Shown here: one piece after another, positions 24,926 through 34,375 of the stretch | Position numbering within the stretch: position 1 is the stretch's first letter | Layout: each line of letters starts with the position of its first letter | Assembly: GCF_000763375.1 (NCBI RefSeq) | Contig: NZ_JPSY01000001.1 | Span: 868,001-932,000, forward strand | Length of the DNA: 64,000 nucleotides | From: Microbacterium profundi | GTDB taxonomy: Bacteria; Actinomycetota; Actinomycetes; Actinomycetales; Microbacteriaceae | Direction of reading: 5' to 3' | Notes under the pieces: model-generated | What the model was told of the DNA's origin: nothing | The model's database searches: none | What the model saw: the letters and a program-made list of their open reading frames with translations, nothing else | Translations under genes and position numbers: made by a program

Positions 24926-25738
24926 ATGCTCAAGAACCAGTTGCAGTCCCCTGCCCGTCGGCGCAAAGCCGGCATCAGCCTCGCGATCGGCGTCCTCGTC
25001 GCCACCGGAATCGCCGTCGCTGCCCCCGCCGTCGCGGCCATGACCGCGCAGACCTCCGTCGCCGATGCCAAGCCATCCGGCGTCGAGACCGCCGCAGCGG
25101 CTGAGGCTGTCGTCGCCGGCCGCTCAGCGCTGACCGACGCCGCTGCGGCGGTCTCCGCAGCACAGAACAGCGGCCTCGACCTCGGCGAGGCGAGCACCGC
25201 TGTCGACACCTCCGGCCTGCTCGAGGCCATGGACGACCTGGACGACGTCGATGCGCTCTCCGCGCTGGAGCTGCCCATCGTGCGCGTGAAGGCCAGCGCA
25301 GAGATCACTTCCGTCACGACCCAGACGGCCGCGCTGCGCGAGCGTCAGACTGCCGCCCTCGCTGCAGTCGAAGCCGCCAAGCAGGCGGCGGCCGCCGAAG
25401 CCGCCGCTGCCGCTCTCGCCAATGCGAACACGCCCGACGCTGCCAAGGCGACGGCGGCAGCCATCGCCGCCGACCAGTACGGCTGGGGCAGCGGCGAGTT
25501 CGAATGCCTGAATCTGCTGTGGGAGAAGGAATCGGGCTGGAACTACGAGGCCTACAACCAGGACGGCGGCGCCACCGGCATCCCGCAGTCGCTGCCCGGC
25601 GACAAGATGGCCAGTTTCGGTGCGGACTGGGCGACCAACGCGACCACGCAGATCCGCTGGGGCCTGGACTACATCCAGCGCGCCTACGGCAGCCCGTGCT
25701 CGGCGTGGGGCCAGTCGCAGTCGGTGAACTGGTACTGA
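24926..25738 (+). CDS. Secreted transglycosylase-like cell-wall protein
   Basis: 270 residues. Basic N-terminus then a hydrophobic signal (ISLAIGVLVATGIAVAAPAVAA), a long Ala/Glu-rich helical region, and a C-terminal lysozyme-like segment CLNLLWEKESGWNYEAYNQDGGATGIPQSLPG (segments), with Glu in EKESGWN as the expected catalytic residue, as in aggregation-promoting-factor/SLT-like proteins. Likely trims peptidoglycan outside the membrane. AAGGA lies 13 nt before the ATG. The 24779-24925 region upstream contains no recognised regulatory RNA. Confidence 0.82.
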   Translation: MLKNQLQSPARRRKAGISLAIGVLVATGIAVAAPAVAAMTAQTSVADAKPSGVETAAAAEAVVAGRSALTDAAAAVSAAQNSGLDLGEASTAVDTSGLLEAMDDLDDVDALSALELPIVRVKASAEITSVTTQTAALRERQTAALAAVEAAKQAAAAEAAAAALANANTPDAAKATAAAIAADQYGWGSGEFECLNLLWEKESGWNYEAYNQDGGATGIPQSLPGDKMASFGADWATNATTQIRWGLDYIQRAYGSPCSAWGQSQSVNWY

Positions 25739-25795
25739 CCCTCCCTCCCGACGACGGCTCTCGGCGCATCATCAGGAAACGTCATCCGCCTCTCG

Positions 25796-25912
25796 TACAC
25801 TGGTACCTCCAAGGGGAGTACTCCGATACGGACGGTTCGTCATTACGGATGCACGTCGCATCCCGGATCACCGGTTCCTGATCTCAGGAATGGAGAAGAC
25901 TTTGGCGCTGCA
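25796..25912 (+). promoter_or_regulatory. Manganese (yybP-ykoY) riboswitch with promoter
   Basis: TACACT (25796-25801) is a likely -10. Just downstream is AAGGGGAGTA (25811-25820) and then TTCGTCATTACGG (25837-25849), the two conserved Mn2+-binding loops of yybP-ykoY riboswitches. The element lies directly upstream of a terC-family gene, the standard partner (as for E. coli alx). Outer boundaries are approximate. Confidence 0.82.
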
Positions 25913-25938
25913 TCGCCACGCCACGTCTGGAGATTCTC

Positions 25939-26952
25939 TTGGAAATCACCCCGCTCATCTGGGTCATCACGATCGCGATCACGATCGCCTTCTTCGTCTA
26001 TGAGTTCTTCGCGCATGTGCGCACACCGCACGAGCCGACGATCGGCGAGTCCGCCCGCTGGTCGGTGTTCTACATCAGCCTTGCGCTGCTGTTCGGCGTC
26101 GGCATCGGCGTCGTCTCCGGCTGGACCTTCGGCGGAGAGTACTTCGCGGGGTACCTGACTGAGAAGGCGCTGTCGATCGACAACCTCTTCGTCTTCCTCA
26201 TCGTGATGGCCGGCTTCGCCGTGCCGAAGATCTATCAGCAGAAGGTGTTGATGATCGGCATCGTGATCGCGCTGATCCTCCGTGGCATCTTCATCGCCGT
26301 GGGCGCCACGCTGATCGAGAATTTCTCGTGGATCTTCTACCTGTTCGGCGCGCTGCTCCTTGTGCTCGCTTACCGGCAGGCATTCGGCAACCACGACAGC
26401 GACCCGGCGAACGGTCGCTTCATGCGCTTCGTGCGTCGCCACCTTCCTGTCAGCGACGAGTACAACAACGACAAGCTCACCGTCGTCAAGAACGGCAAGC
26501 GCTTCGTCACCCCGATGCTCCTCACCATCATCGCGATCGGCTTCATCGACCTGGTGTTCGCGGTCGACTCGATCCCCGCGATCTACGGTCTGACCGATCA
26601 GGCATACATCGTCTTCACCGCGAACGCCTTCGCGCTCATGGGACTGCGCCAGCTGTACTTCCTCATCGGCGGGCTTCTCGAACGCCTGGTCTACCTCGCG
26701 CAGGGGCTCGCGGTCATCCTCGCCTTCATCGGGGTCAAGCTCGTGTTCCACGCCCTGTACGTCAATGAGCTTCCGTTCATCAACGGAGGCGAGGCGGTGT
26801 TGTGGGCCCCAGAGATCCCGATCTGGTTCTCATTGCTCTTCATCGCTGCGACCGTCGCCGTGGCGACCATCGCGAGTCTCTTGAAGACACGTCGTTCACC
26901 CGCATCAGTTTCTCGGTCGTCCGAAACCATCACCCACAAGGAGCACTATTGA
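25939..26952 (+). CDS. TerC-family (Alx-like) manganese exporter
   Basis: 337 residues, about nine hydrophobic segments. EKALSIDNLFVFLIVMAGFAVP and LVFAVDSIPAIYGLT carry the two acidic motifs of TerC/Alx proteins. Probably exports Mn2+ and is switched on by the riboswitch upstream. TTG start at 25939 with TGGAGA 5 nt before it; no better start gives the first helix. C-terminal tail after residue 315 is polar. Confidence 0.88.
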   Translation: MEITPLIWVITIAITIAFFVYEFFAHVRTPHEPTIGESARWSVFYISLALLFGVGIGVVSGWTFGGEYFAGYLTEKALSIDNLFVFLIVMAGFAVPKIYQQKVLMIGIVIALILRGIFIAVGATLIENFSWIFYLFGALLLVLAYRQAFGNHDSDPANGRFMRFVRRHLPVSDEYNNDKLTVVKNGKRFVTPMLLTIIAIGFIDLVFAVDSIPAIYGLTDQAYIVFTANAFALMGLRQLYFLIGGLLERLVYLAQGLAVILAFIGVKLVFHALYVNELPFINGGEAVLWAPEIPIWFSLLFIAATVAVATIASLLKTRRSPASVSRSSETITHKEHY

Positions 26953-26997
26953 GCGCGCCGCAACGCTGTTCTGACTCTTCGGATCCTGACAGTACGA

Positions 26998-27019
26998 GCG
27001 CCCGGTTCACTCCGGGCGC
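26998..27019. terminator. Hairpin between terC and the CNNM gene
   Basis: GCGCCCGG (26998-27005) and CCGGGCGC (27012-27019) with a 6-nt loop. Could end the terC message; no U-tract, so attenuator or processing hairpin is possible. Confidence 0.5.
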
Positions 27020-27049
27020 GCACCCCATGGCAGAGAAGAATGCTCACTG

Positions 27050-28354
27050 ATGGCAGACCTGCTCTGGAACATCGCTCTAGTCTTCACGTTCGTCCTGATC
27101 GGTGGGGCATTCGCTGCCACCGAGATGGCGCTCGTCACTCTGCGCGAGAGTCAGATCAACGCGATTGGACAGCGTGGTCGCCGTGGCGCGAAGGTGGCGG
27201 CGCTGGCTCGCAACCCGAACACCTTCCTCTCTGCAGTGCAGATCGGCGTCACCGTGGCCGGCTTCGCCTCGGCCGCGTATGGAGCGACGTCGATCGCGCC
27301 GTCCCTGGTGCCCCTGCTCGAATCGTGGGGGCTTGCTCCGCCTCTCGCCCTCACGATCGCGACGCTTGTTCTCACTTTGATCATCGCGTACCTCTCCCTC
27401 GTGCTGGGTGAACTGGTACCGAAGCGGCTCGCCATCCAGCGAAACGCCCAGTTCGCGTACGCGGTCGCCCCGGCGCTGGATGGCTTCGCGACCGTGATGC
27501 GGCCGGTGATCTGGCTTCTGTCCGTTTCGACCAACGCGATCGTGCGTCTCCTGGGCGGAGATCCGCACAAGACGTCTGATGAGCTGACCGACGAGGAAGT
27601 CCGCGACATCGTCGCCACGCATCAGGGCCTCCCTGATGACGAGCGGCGCATCCTCGATGACGTGCTCTCCCTCCGCGGGCGCCAGATCAGCGAGGTCATG
27701 CGCCCTCGCCCGGAGGTGATCGCGCTCGACAAGACGGCGAGCATCGCCGAGGTGATGACCCAGATACGAGAGCTCCCGTTCTCCCGCTACCCCATCTCGG
27801 ACCGGTCCATTGACGACATCACCGGGTTCGTCCATGTCCGCGATCTCTTCGAAGCGGTTGCCGACGATCCAGGGCGTCCGCTCGCTGCTCTCATCCGCGA
27901 GATCCCCTACATCCCATCGACAGCGCGGGTCCTGCCTACACTGTCGCGAATGCGTGCGGATGGACACCAGATCGCCGTCGTCGTCGACGAGTACGGCGGG
28001 ACGGACGGGCTTGTCACGCTGGAGGATCTGGTCGAAGAAGTCGTCGGCGAGATATTCGACGAGTACGACACGGCAGTGCTGGATGCTCCGGGCGGTGGTA
28101 TCGACGGACGCCTGAACCTGCAGGACTTCGAAGAGGCGACGGGCCTCGAATTGCCGCGAGGTTCGTCGGACACTATCGCCGGGTTCGTGACCGAACGTCT
28201 GGGCCGCCTTGCCCTCGTGGGAGATGCCGTCGACGTGCCTGGAGCGACGATCCAGGTAGCCGAGCTCGATCGTCGGCGCATCGCCAGGGTGCGCGTCACG
28301 CTGCGCGCCACCGACGATCCGGACCCGTCAGCCGCGCAGTCGTCGAACGCATGA
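27050..28354 (+). CDS. CNNM/CBS-domain (HlyC/CorC) family membrane protein
   Basis: 434 residues. N-terminal CNNM transmembrane domain (LIGGAFAATEMALVTLRESQI), a CBS pair around residues 205-325 (VMRPRPEVIALDKTA, VVVDEYGGTDGLVTLEDLVEEVVGEI) and a C-terminal CorC/HlyC domain. Family members handle Mg2+ or other divalent cations. Lies 97 bp after the riboswitch-controlled terC gene and may be co-transcribed with it. Confidence 0.9.
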   Translation: MADLLWNIALVFTFVLIGGAFAATEMALVTLRESQINAIGQRGRRGAKVAALARNPNTFLSAVQIGVTVAGFASAAYGATSIAPSLVPLLESWGLAPPLALTIATLVLTLIIAYLSLVLGELVPKRLAIQRNAQFAYAVAPALDGFATVMRPVIWLLSVSTNAIVRLLGGDPHKTSDELTDEEVRDIVATHQGLPDDERRILDDVLSLRGRQISEVMRPRPEVIALDKTASIAEVMTQIRELPFSRYPISDRSIDDITGFVHVRDLFEAVADDPGRPLAALIREIPYIPSTARVLPTLSRMRADGHQIAVVVDEYGGTDGLVTLEDLVEEVVGEIFDEYDTAVLDAPGGGIDGRLNLQDFEEATGLELPRGSSDTIAGFVTERLGRLALVGDAVDVPGATIQVAELDRRRIARVRVTLRATDDPDPSAAQSSNA

Positions 28355-28434
28355 CCGGCGAGTTCGGATCGCCGCAGCACCTCCACCGCGGCGATGAACT
28401 GATCGATGTCGACGTGCAGCACCCATGCAGCCAT
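28352..28434 (-). pseudogene. 5' scrap of a DNA polymerase IV (dinB) gene
   Basis: From an ATG at 28434 the minus strand reads MAAWVLHVDIDQFIAAVEV and LRRSELAGHA, the metal-binding N-terminus of Y-family polymerase IV, then loses similarity where the CNNM gene ends. About 27 codons of a gene that is normally about 400. No other dinB sequence is nearby. Confidence 0.65.
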
Positions 28435-28525
28435 GACACGAGTCTGGCGCGCGGGGCGCGGGACGTCACCCGCCGTCCGGAAGTCACCCCTGTCGCAGCC
28501 GGCGCCGTTGGTATATACCTGGAGC

Positions 28526-30056
28526 ATGTCGCTCAGTGCGCTCTATACGAAATCCCTCGAAGACACGCCAGACAAGACCGCACTGATCTTCAGGGACGCG
28601 GTGACGCCGTATCGAACGCTCGCCGACGATGTCGACCGCTCAGCGTCGGCTCCTGGCGGTCGGCGTCACGCACGGCGATCGCGTCGCGATCTTCATGCGC
28701 AATCGCTCGGAGTTCATCGAACTTTATCTCGCGTGCTTCCGCATCGGCGCGGTCGCCGTGCCTCTCAACCATCGCTTTCAGGCCGACGAGGTCGCGTTCG
28801 CATGCAACCACTGCGGAGCGAAGCTGCTGCTCACGGATGGACCGCTCTACTCGCGCGTCCAGGATGTGAAGGCGGAGATCCCGACGCTCGAGTCGATCTA
28901 CCTCTACGGCGACGTGCCGGCGGATGCGGGGAACACCTGGGATCAGGTGGACGGTGACGCCTCGAGCGGATCGGAGTGGCCGCCGATCGATGATGACGAT
29001 CCGGCCATGATCCTCTACACGTCCGGAAGCACTGGCAAGCCCAAGGGCGTCGTGCACACCCATCGCTCGATCCTCGACACGGCCGCCGGACGCGCAGCGA
29101 CGCAGCAGCTCACTGCAGACGACGTCTCGCTCGCCGCGACCGCGATCTGCCACGGCGGCGGATCGATCGGCGTGACCTTCCCGACGTTGTACGCCGGGGG
29201 CAGCGTGGTCATCCTGGAAGAGAGCGAACCCGATCTCTTCCTCGAAGCCGTGACGCGGCATAGGCCGACGCGCACTCTGCTCCTGCCTGCGCAGCTGCTC
29301 GACGCGGTCGCTTCTCCTCGGGCAGAGGGCGTCGACTTCGCAAGCCTGCGCGAGGTGCAGTGCGGCGGCGATCAGATCTCGCCCGACTTGTACGCGCAGT
29401 TCGCCAAGATCGAGGACCTCGAGTTGAATCAGGCGTACGGCATGACCGAGTGCGAGGGATGCTGCATGAATCCGCCGTTCGGAATCATCAAGCGTGGTTC
29501 CATCGGCCAGGCCCGTCAGGGCATCGAGATCCGGTTGGTGCACGATGGGCGAGAGGTCCCAGACGGCGAAGTCGGCGAGTTCCTGATCCGCAGCACGTCC
29601 GTCATGGCCGGGTACTGGGACGATCCCGAGAACACTCAGGCTGTGTTCGTCGACGGTTGGCTCCGCACCGGCGACCTCGGGCGGCGCGACGAGGACGGCT
29701 ATTACTACTTCGAGGGACGCATCAAGGAAGTCATCATCAAGGGCGGTTCGAACATCTCACCCGGTGAAGTCGAGGACGTGCTGAACGCGCACCCGGATGT
29801 CGAGCTGAGCGGTGTGGTGGGAACGCCCGACCCGCGGCTCGGCGCGCTCGTGCACGCTTTCGTGCAGCCGACTCCGGCGGCGCCTGCTCCCTCAGAGCAT
29901 GAGCTCGTCGCCTACGCATCCGAACGACTCGCGGCCTACAAGGTTCCCGATCGGTGGACCTTCGTCAGCGATCTGCCGCGCAACGACGTCGGCAAGATCG
30001 ACCGGAAGGCCCTGCATGCTCGCGCAGCCGAACTGGACGCGCCCGCATCAAGCTGA
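28526..30056 (+). pseudogene. AMP-dependent acyl-CoA synthetase/ligase, frameshifted
   Basis: Starts MSLSALYTKSLEDTPDKTAL at ATG 28526 and continues to ADDVDR; from about 28640 the protein goes on in another frame with RRLLAVGVTHGDRVAIFMRN to the normal end. One extra base near 28640 explains it. After the shift everything is intact: ILYTSGSTGKPKGVVHTH (P-loop), AYGMTECEG, GWLRTGDLG, and the C-terminal NDVGKIDRKAL lysine. Activates a carboxylic acid to acyl-AMP/CoA; substrate unknown. Either a true frameshift or a sequencing error. A GGTATATACC palindrome lies 7 nt before the start. Confidence 0.85.
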
Positions 30057-30275
30057 CTCGCGCAGAGCCTGCGCTGACGACCGGTTCAGCCGAGCCAGAG
30101 CGCAATGGCATGAATCGTCGGTAGGTCAGTACGGCGATCGTGATTATCGCGACGCCCCACACAGAGTCTTTCAAATAACAGAATTTTCGCGAGTCTTCAC
30201 AAGCTCAATGGCGGGAAGAGGCACATTTCTTGGCGCAGAGTGGTTCCTGACAGCCCACACCGCAAAGGAATCGAA

Positions 30276-31871
30276 ATGACTGCGTACCAAGACGACATCG
30301 ACGCCATCCGCACTCTCACCGACGAGAACGGCTCCAGCTGGAACGCCATCAACCCCGAGTCCGTCGCCCGCATGCGGGCGCAGAACAGGTTCAGGACCGG
30401 GCTCGAGATCGCTCAGTACACGGCCGACATCATGCGCCGCGACATGGGCGAGTACGACGCCGACTCGTCGCTCTACACGCAGTCGCTCGGCGTCTGGCAC
30501 GGATTCATCGGTCAGCAGAAGCTCATCTCGATCAAGAAGCACCTGAAGACCACGAACAAGCGCTACCTCTACCTTTCCGGGTGGATGGTCGCAGCCCTCC
30601 GTTCCGAGTTCGGGCCCCTTCCCGATCAGTCGATGCACGAGAAGACCTCCGTGCCCGCGCTCATCGAGGAGCTGTACACCTTCCTCCGCCAGGCCGATGC
30701 CCGCGAGCTCGACCTGCTGTTCACCAAGCTCGATGACGCCCGCGCGGCAGGCGACGAGACGACGGAGGAGTTCATCCAGTCGCAGATCGACAACTACGAG
30801 ACTCACGTCGTGCCGATCATCGCCGACATCGACGCCGGCTTCGGCAATCCGGAGGCGACCTACCTTCTCGCCAAGAAGATGATCGAGGCGGGCGCCTGCG
30901 CCATCCAGATCGAGAACCAGGTCTCCGACGAGAAGCAGTGCGGCCACCAGGACGGCAAGGTCACGGTGCCGCACGAGGACTTCATCGCGAAACTCACCGC
31001 CGTGCGTTACGCATTCCTCGAGCTCGGGATCGACAACGGCGTGATCGTGGCGCGCACCGACTCGCTCGGTGCGGGCCTCACGCAGAAGCTCGCGGTCTCC
31101 CAGGCCCCCGGTGACCTCGGCGACCAGTACAACTCTTTCCTCGACGTCGAAGAGATCTCCGCGGCCGAGTTGGGCGACGGGGATGTCGTCATCAAGCGCG
31201 ACGGCAAGCTGCTGCGCCCGAAGCGCCTCGCGAGCAACCTGTACCAGTTCCGTGCAGGAACCGGCGAGGAGCGCTGCGTGCTCGACAGCATCACGTCGTT
31301 GCAGAACGGAGCCGACCTGTTGTGGATCGAGACCGAGAAGCCGCACGTCGCCCAGATCGCGGGAATGATGAACGAGGTGCGCAAGGTCATCCCGAACGCG
31401 AAGCTCGTCTACAACAACAGCCCGTCCTTCAACTGGACCCTCAACTTCCGCCAGCAGGCCTACGACCGGTTCGCCGCCGAGGGCAAAGATGTCTCGGCAT
31501 ACGATCGCGCGGCGCTCATGAGCGTCGAGTACGACGGCACCGAGCTCGGACGACTGGCCGATGAGATGATCCGCGACTTCCAGCGCGACGGGTCCGCCCA
31601 GGCCGGGATCTTCCACCACCTCATCACGCTTCCGACTTACCACACGGCTGCGCTGTCGACGGATGACCTGGCCAAGGGCTACTTCGGCGACGAGGGGATG
31701 CTCGCCTACGTGCAGGGCGTGCAGCGCCGCGAGATCCGTGAGGGCATCGCCACCGTCAAGCACCAGAACATGGCCGGCAGCGACATCGGCGACAACCACA
31801 AGGAGTACTTCGCCGGCGACGCCGCGCTGAAGGCCGGCGGCAAGGACAACACCATGAACCAGTTCAGCTGA
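30276..31871 (+). CDS. aceA: Isocitrate lyase (large form)
   Basis: 531 residues, the longer isocitrate lyase class. First glyoxylate-shunt enzyme, splitting isocitrate to succinate and glyoxylate. Signature cysteine region SDEKQCGHQDGKV (KKCGH in the short form) near residue 220, preceded by PIIADIDAGFGNPEAT and IEAGACAIQIENQ. ATG 30276 with AAAGGAA 5 nt upstream. The 219-bp gap upstream is relatively AT-rich with no recognised operator. No malate synthase gene nearby. Confidence 0.95.
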   Translation: MTAYQDDIDAIRTLTDENGSSWNAINPESVARMRAQNRFRTGLEIAQYTADIMRRDMGEYDADSSLYTQSLGVWHGFIGQQKLISIKKHLKTTNKRYLYLSGWMVAALRSEFGPLPDQSMHEKTSVPALIEELYTFLRQADARELDLLFTKLDDARAAGDETTEEFIQSQIDNYETHVVPIIADIDAGFGNPEATYLLAKKMIEAGACAIQIENQVSDEKQCGHQDGKVTVPHEDFIAKLTAVRYAFLELGIDNGVIVARTDSLGAGLTQKLAVSQAPGDLGDQYNSFLDVEEISAAELGDGDVVIKRDGKLLRPKRLASNLYQFRAGTGEERCVLDSITSLQNGADLLWIETEKPHVAQIAGMMNEVRKVIPNAKLVYNNSPSFNWTLNFRQQAYDRFAAEGKDVSAYDRAALMSVEYDGTELGRLADEMIRDFQRDGSAQAGIFHHLITLPTYHTAALSTDDLAKGYFGDEGMLAYVQGVQRREIREGIATVKHQNMAGSDIGDNHKEYFAGDAALKAGGKDNTMNQFS

Positions 31872-31903
31872 CCCGTTCGGTCTCATGAGGTCTCTCATGA
31901 AGT

Positions 31904-31974
31904 GAGAGACGAGCCGCGCGCAGGAGCAGTGCCATTCGAAGTTGGCACGATCTCCTGTGCGCGGCTCGTCTCTC
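31904..31974. terminator. Long hairpin terminator after aceA
   Basis: 23-nt arms (31904-31926 and 31952-31974; GAGAGACGAGCCGCGC...) with one mismatch, and a smaller TGCCA/TGGCA stem in the loop. Located 32 bp after the aceA stop. Followed by 66 bp with no gene and then the IS630 element. Confidence 0.85.
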
Positions 31975-32040
31975 GCCGCGCGGGTGCGGAGTCCTCTGAT
32001 CGATCACGTCGATGTCGAACTCCACGGCGTGGTTCGACGC

Positions 32041-33132
32041 CTAGTGTCCCGAACCGTTAGTTCGTTGCAATAGTCGTCCGAGGGACTCGAGGATCTGCTC
32101 GGCGGTCTTGGTCCAGATGAAGGGTTTCGGGTTCTCGTTCCATGCCTTGATCCAGTTGCGGAGGTCTTTCTCGAGTGCTTGGACGCTGCGGTGATCGGAG
32201 CGCTGGAGGAGGTCGCGGGTGACTTCGGCGAAGAGCCGTTCGACCTGGTTGATCCACGAGGAATACGTCGGGGTGAAGTGCATGTGGAACCGGGGATGCT
32301 TGGTCAGCCAGGTCTTCACCGTCGGATGCTTGTGGGTGCCGTAGTTGTCGCAGACCACGTGGATATCAAGGTGTTCGGGCACGTTCTGGTCGATCTTGGC
32401 CAGGAACTTCTTGAACTCTGTGGCCCGGTGACGACGATGGGTGGATGCGATCACGGTGCCGTCCTCGACGTTCATCGCCGCGAACAGGCTCGTCGTGCCG
32501 TGCCGGAAGTAGTCGTGGGTGCGTTTCTCGGGCATGCCCGGCATCATCGGGAACGCGGGCTGTGACCGCGACAGCGCCTGCACTTGAGATTTTTCATCCA
32601 CCGAAAGAACGACGGCGGATTCGGGTGGGTCCAGGTAGAGGCCAACGATGTCGTAGACCTTCTCTACGAACAACGGATCGTTCGAGAGTTTGAACCCGTC
32701 GGTGCGGTGGGGCTTGAGGCCGAATGCTTTCCAGACCCGCCCGATCGTCGACTTCGACAACCCTGTGCGCTCGGCCATCTTCGCCCTTGACCAGTGCGTC
32801 GCGTTCTCCGGCGTGGTCTCCAGCGTCGCCACTACGACATCCTCGACCTGCTCAGCGGTCACCGTCGCGGGTCGGCCGGGCCGCGGATCATCGACGAGCC
32901 CATCCAGGCGATGCTCCACGAACCGAGACCGCCACTTCGTGACCGTCGGTGCCGAACAGCCCAGTTGCGCGGCGACATCCTTATTCGTGAGCCCGTCACC
33001 ACAGGCCAGCACGATACGCGAACGCAACGCCAGAGACTGCGACGACTTCCGCCGCCTCGCCCACCGAGTGAGTTGCTCCCGCTCCTCATCCGTGAGGACC
33101 AGCTCAGCCTTGGGACGCCCAGTTCGTGCCAT
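32041..33132 (-). CDS. IS630-family transposase
   Basis: 363 residues, full length. N-terminal helix-turn-helix (LTNKDVAAQLGCSAPTVTKW) and DDE catalytic domain: Asp in VVLSVDEKSQV, Asp in VVCDNYGTHKH, Glu in SSWINQVERLFAEV. One uninterrupted frame. Its stop codon TAG coincides with the left terminal TA. Confidence 0.95.
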   Translation of the reverse strand: MARTGRPKAELVLTDEEREQLTRWARRRKSSQSLALRSRIVLACGDGLTNKDVAAQLGCSAPTVTKWRSRFVEHRLDGLVDDPRPGRPATVTAEQVEDVVVATLETTPENATHWSRAKMAERTGLSKSTIGRVWKAFGLKPHRTDGFKLSNDPLFVEKVYDIVGLYLDPPESAVVLSVDEKSQVQALSRSQPAFPMMPGMPEKRTHDYFRHGTTSLFAAMNVEDGTVIASTHRRHRATEFKKFLAKIDQNVPEHLDIHVVCDNYGTHKHPTVKTWLTKHPRFHMHFTPTYSSWINQVERLFAEVTRDLLQRSDHRSVQALEKDLRNWIKAWNENPKPFIWTKTAEQILESLGRLLQRTNGSGH

Positions 33133-33177
33133 ACCCCAATTCTACAACTTACCAACCGAATTTACGGCGCAGGACAC
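32044..33177. mobile_element. IS630-family insertion sequence, complete
   Basis: Termini read GTGTCC... and ...GGACAC with imperfect inverted repeats over about 25 bp, flanked on both sides by TA (32042-32043; 33178-33179), the target duplication typical of IS630. 1134 bp with one transposase gene. I could not identify a gene disrupted by it. Confidence 0.88.
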
Positions 33178-33397
33178 TAGCAATCGAGTCGACGTCCGCC
33201 AGGAGCACGCGAGCCCCCACTAACGTTGCTCGGCGCCGCGGCCGCCGCGCACACAGAACGCCACCGATCCGCGGGTACTCACCCTTGGGTTACGGCCGAA
33301 TGGGATCGTCGCATTCGCGTTCGCTCGGAGGGTATTTCCGAGAGCAGTGTGGAAGAGCACTGCTCCGATGGCAGCAGCGACGATACCGGCTCCGAAC

Positions 33398-33426
33398 ATG
33401 TCCTCAGAATATGGCTCTGAGAACAT
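33398..33426 (+). promoter_or_regulatory. Inverted repeat before the XRE gene, likely its operator
   Basis: ATGTCCTCAGAA (33398-33409) and CTCTGAGAACAT (33415-33426) form a 12-bp imperfect palindrome 18 bp before the XRE start. The 33180-33397 stretch before it holds no gene I recognise. Confidence 0.5.
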
Positions 33427-33444
33427 TTTTTGGAAAGCGACGAG

Positions 33445-33881
33445 ATGACCAATGCATCGGTGCTCGTGCGCGCTGCACGAAAGAGCCGGGGCCTCACTCA
33501 GCGCGATCTCGCCCAACGAACCAACGTCGACCAGGGGCGGGTCTCTCGGTTTGAAAGTGGTCGCGAGGCTGAGTTCAGCACCATCGAACGATTCCTCAGC
33601 GGCGCCGGCCATCGCCTCTACTCCGCGCCCACGAGGCGGGATGACGCGGCGACCATCGCGGCGGCGATCCGCAGATACCTGCGTGCTGCGCTCGTGGACC
33701 TTCGCCTCAGCGAAGAAGGACTGCCCCTCCCGCATGGGTCGATGCCCCGAACAGGCGACTCCGGGCGCCTCGCACTCTCGACGTAGATCCCGCCGATCCG
33801 ATCCCGGAGCCAGCAGATGTACCGCGAGAGTTCCTCAAGCGTGGCGTCTTGGTCTGGCGAGACACGCTGGCGAGTGTCTGA
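33445..33881 (+). pseudogene. XRE-family regulator (antitoxin-like), frameshifted
   Basis: MTNASVLVRAARKSRGLTQR and RTNVDQGRVSRFESGREAEF give a clear XRE helix-turn-helix; after RRYLRA the frame drifts into unrelated sequence ending at 33786. A different frame then reads LDVDPADPIPEPADVPREFL and WRDTLASV and stops at the TGA overlapping the next gene's ATG (TGATG). So the original gene was one reading frame coupled to the nucleotidyltransferase, now broken by a frameshift and probably a deletion. Confidence 0.7.
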
Positions 33882-34375
33882 TGGCAGACGCGCTCGATCG
33901 CGACGACATCATCACCGGCCTTCGCGAACTGGTGGGTGAACTTCATGCGGCTGGCGAAGTCGCGGGCATACGCCTCGTCGGCGGCGCTGCGCTTGCGATC
34001 AGATACTTCGACCGGCGTACCACCGGAGACCTCGGCTCACTGCACGTCCAGCCCGGAAGTGATGACGCTGTCCTCGCCGCGGCCTCGCGCGTGGGAGAAC
34101 GACGAGGGTGGAGCGCGGGCTGGTTCAATTTCGCTGTGGAGCAGGACGCGCTTCTCGCCATGAAGCTCCGCGCCAACCGGCCAGGACGCGACGTGAACGA
34201 CATGCGCCAGTTACTCGCTCTCTGCGGTGTCACCACGCTGGAGGATGCTGAGGCGCACTACGACGACTTCTATCCGGGCGACGGCCTCACCGATCGTGCG
34301 ATTGGCATGGTCCAGCGAATCCTCGAGGGCGGGCTGCCGACGGAAGTTCCCTCGCCCGGGCCCATTGATCTCTAA
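33881..34375 (+). pseudogene. DUF6036/AbiEii-like nucleotidyltransferase with internal deletion
   Basis: 164 residues. RLVGGAALAIRYFDRRTT starts the nucleotidyltransferase core, but the next residues are GDLGSLH where the family has a T-x-D-I-D metal-binding pair, and the segment between WFNFAVEQ and ALLAMKLRANRPGRD is about 30 residues too short, missing the third acidic residue. C-terminal YDDFYPGDGLTDRAIGMVQRIL is normal. Probably an inactive remnant of an XRE/nucleotidyltransferase toxin-antitoxin-like pair. In-frame, so it may still be translated. Confidence 0.65.

Noticed and set aside
29965..30174. 69-codon minus ORF with one hydrophobic stretch between the synthetase and aceA
   Set aside because: Starts inside the aceA upstream region and runs into the synthetase gene antisense; no supporting signal.
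30171..31898. 575-codon minus frame opposite aceA
   Set aside because: Antisense shadow of isocitrate lyase; no motif.
31975..33240. A gene interrupted by the IS630 element
   Set aside because: Joining the flanks at TA gives only short frames in either strand with no recognisable protein.
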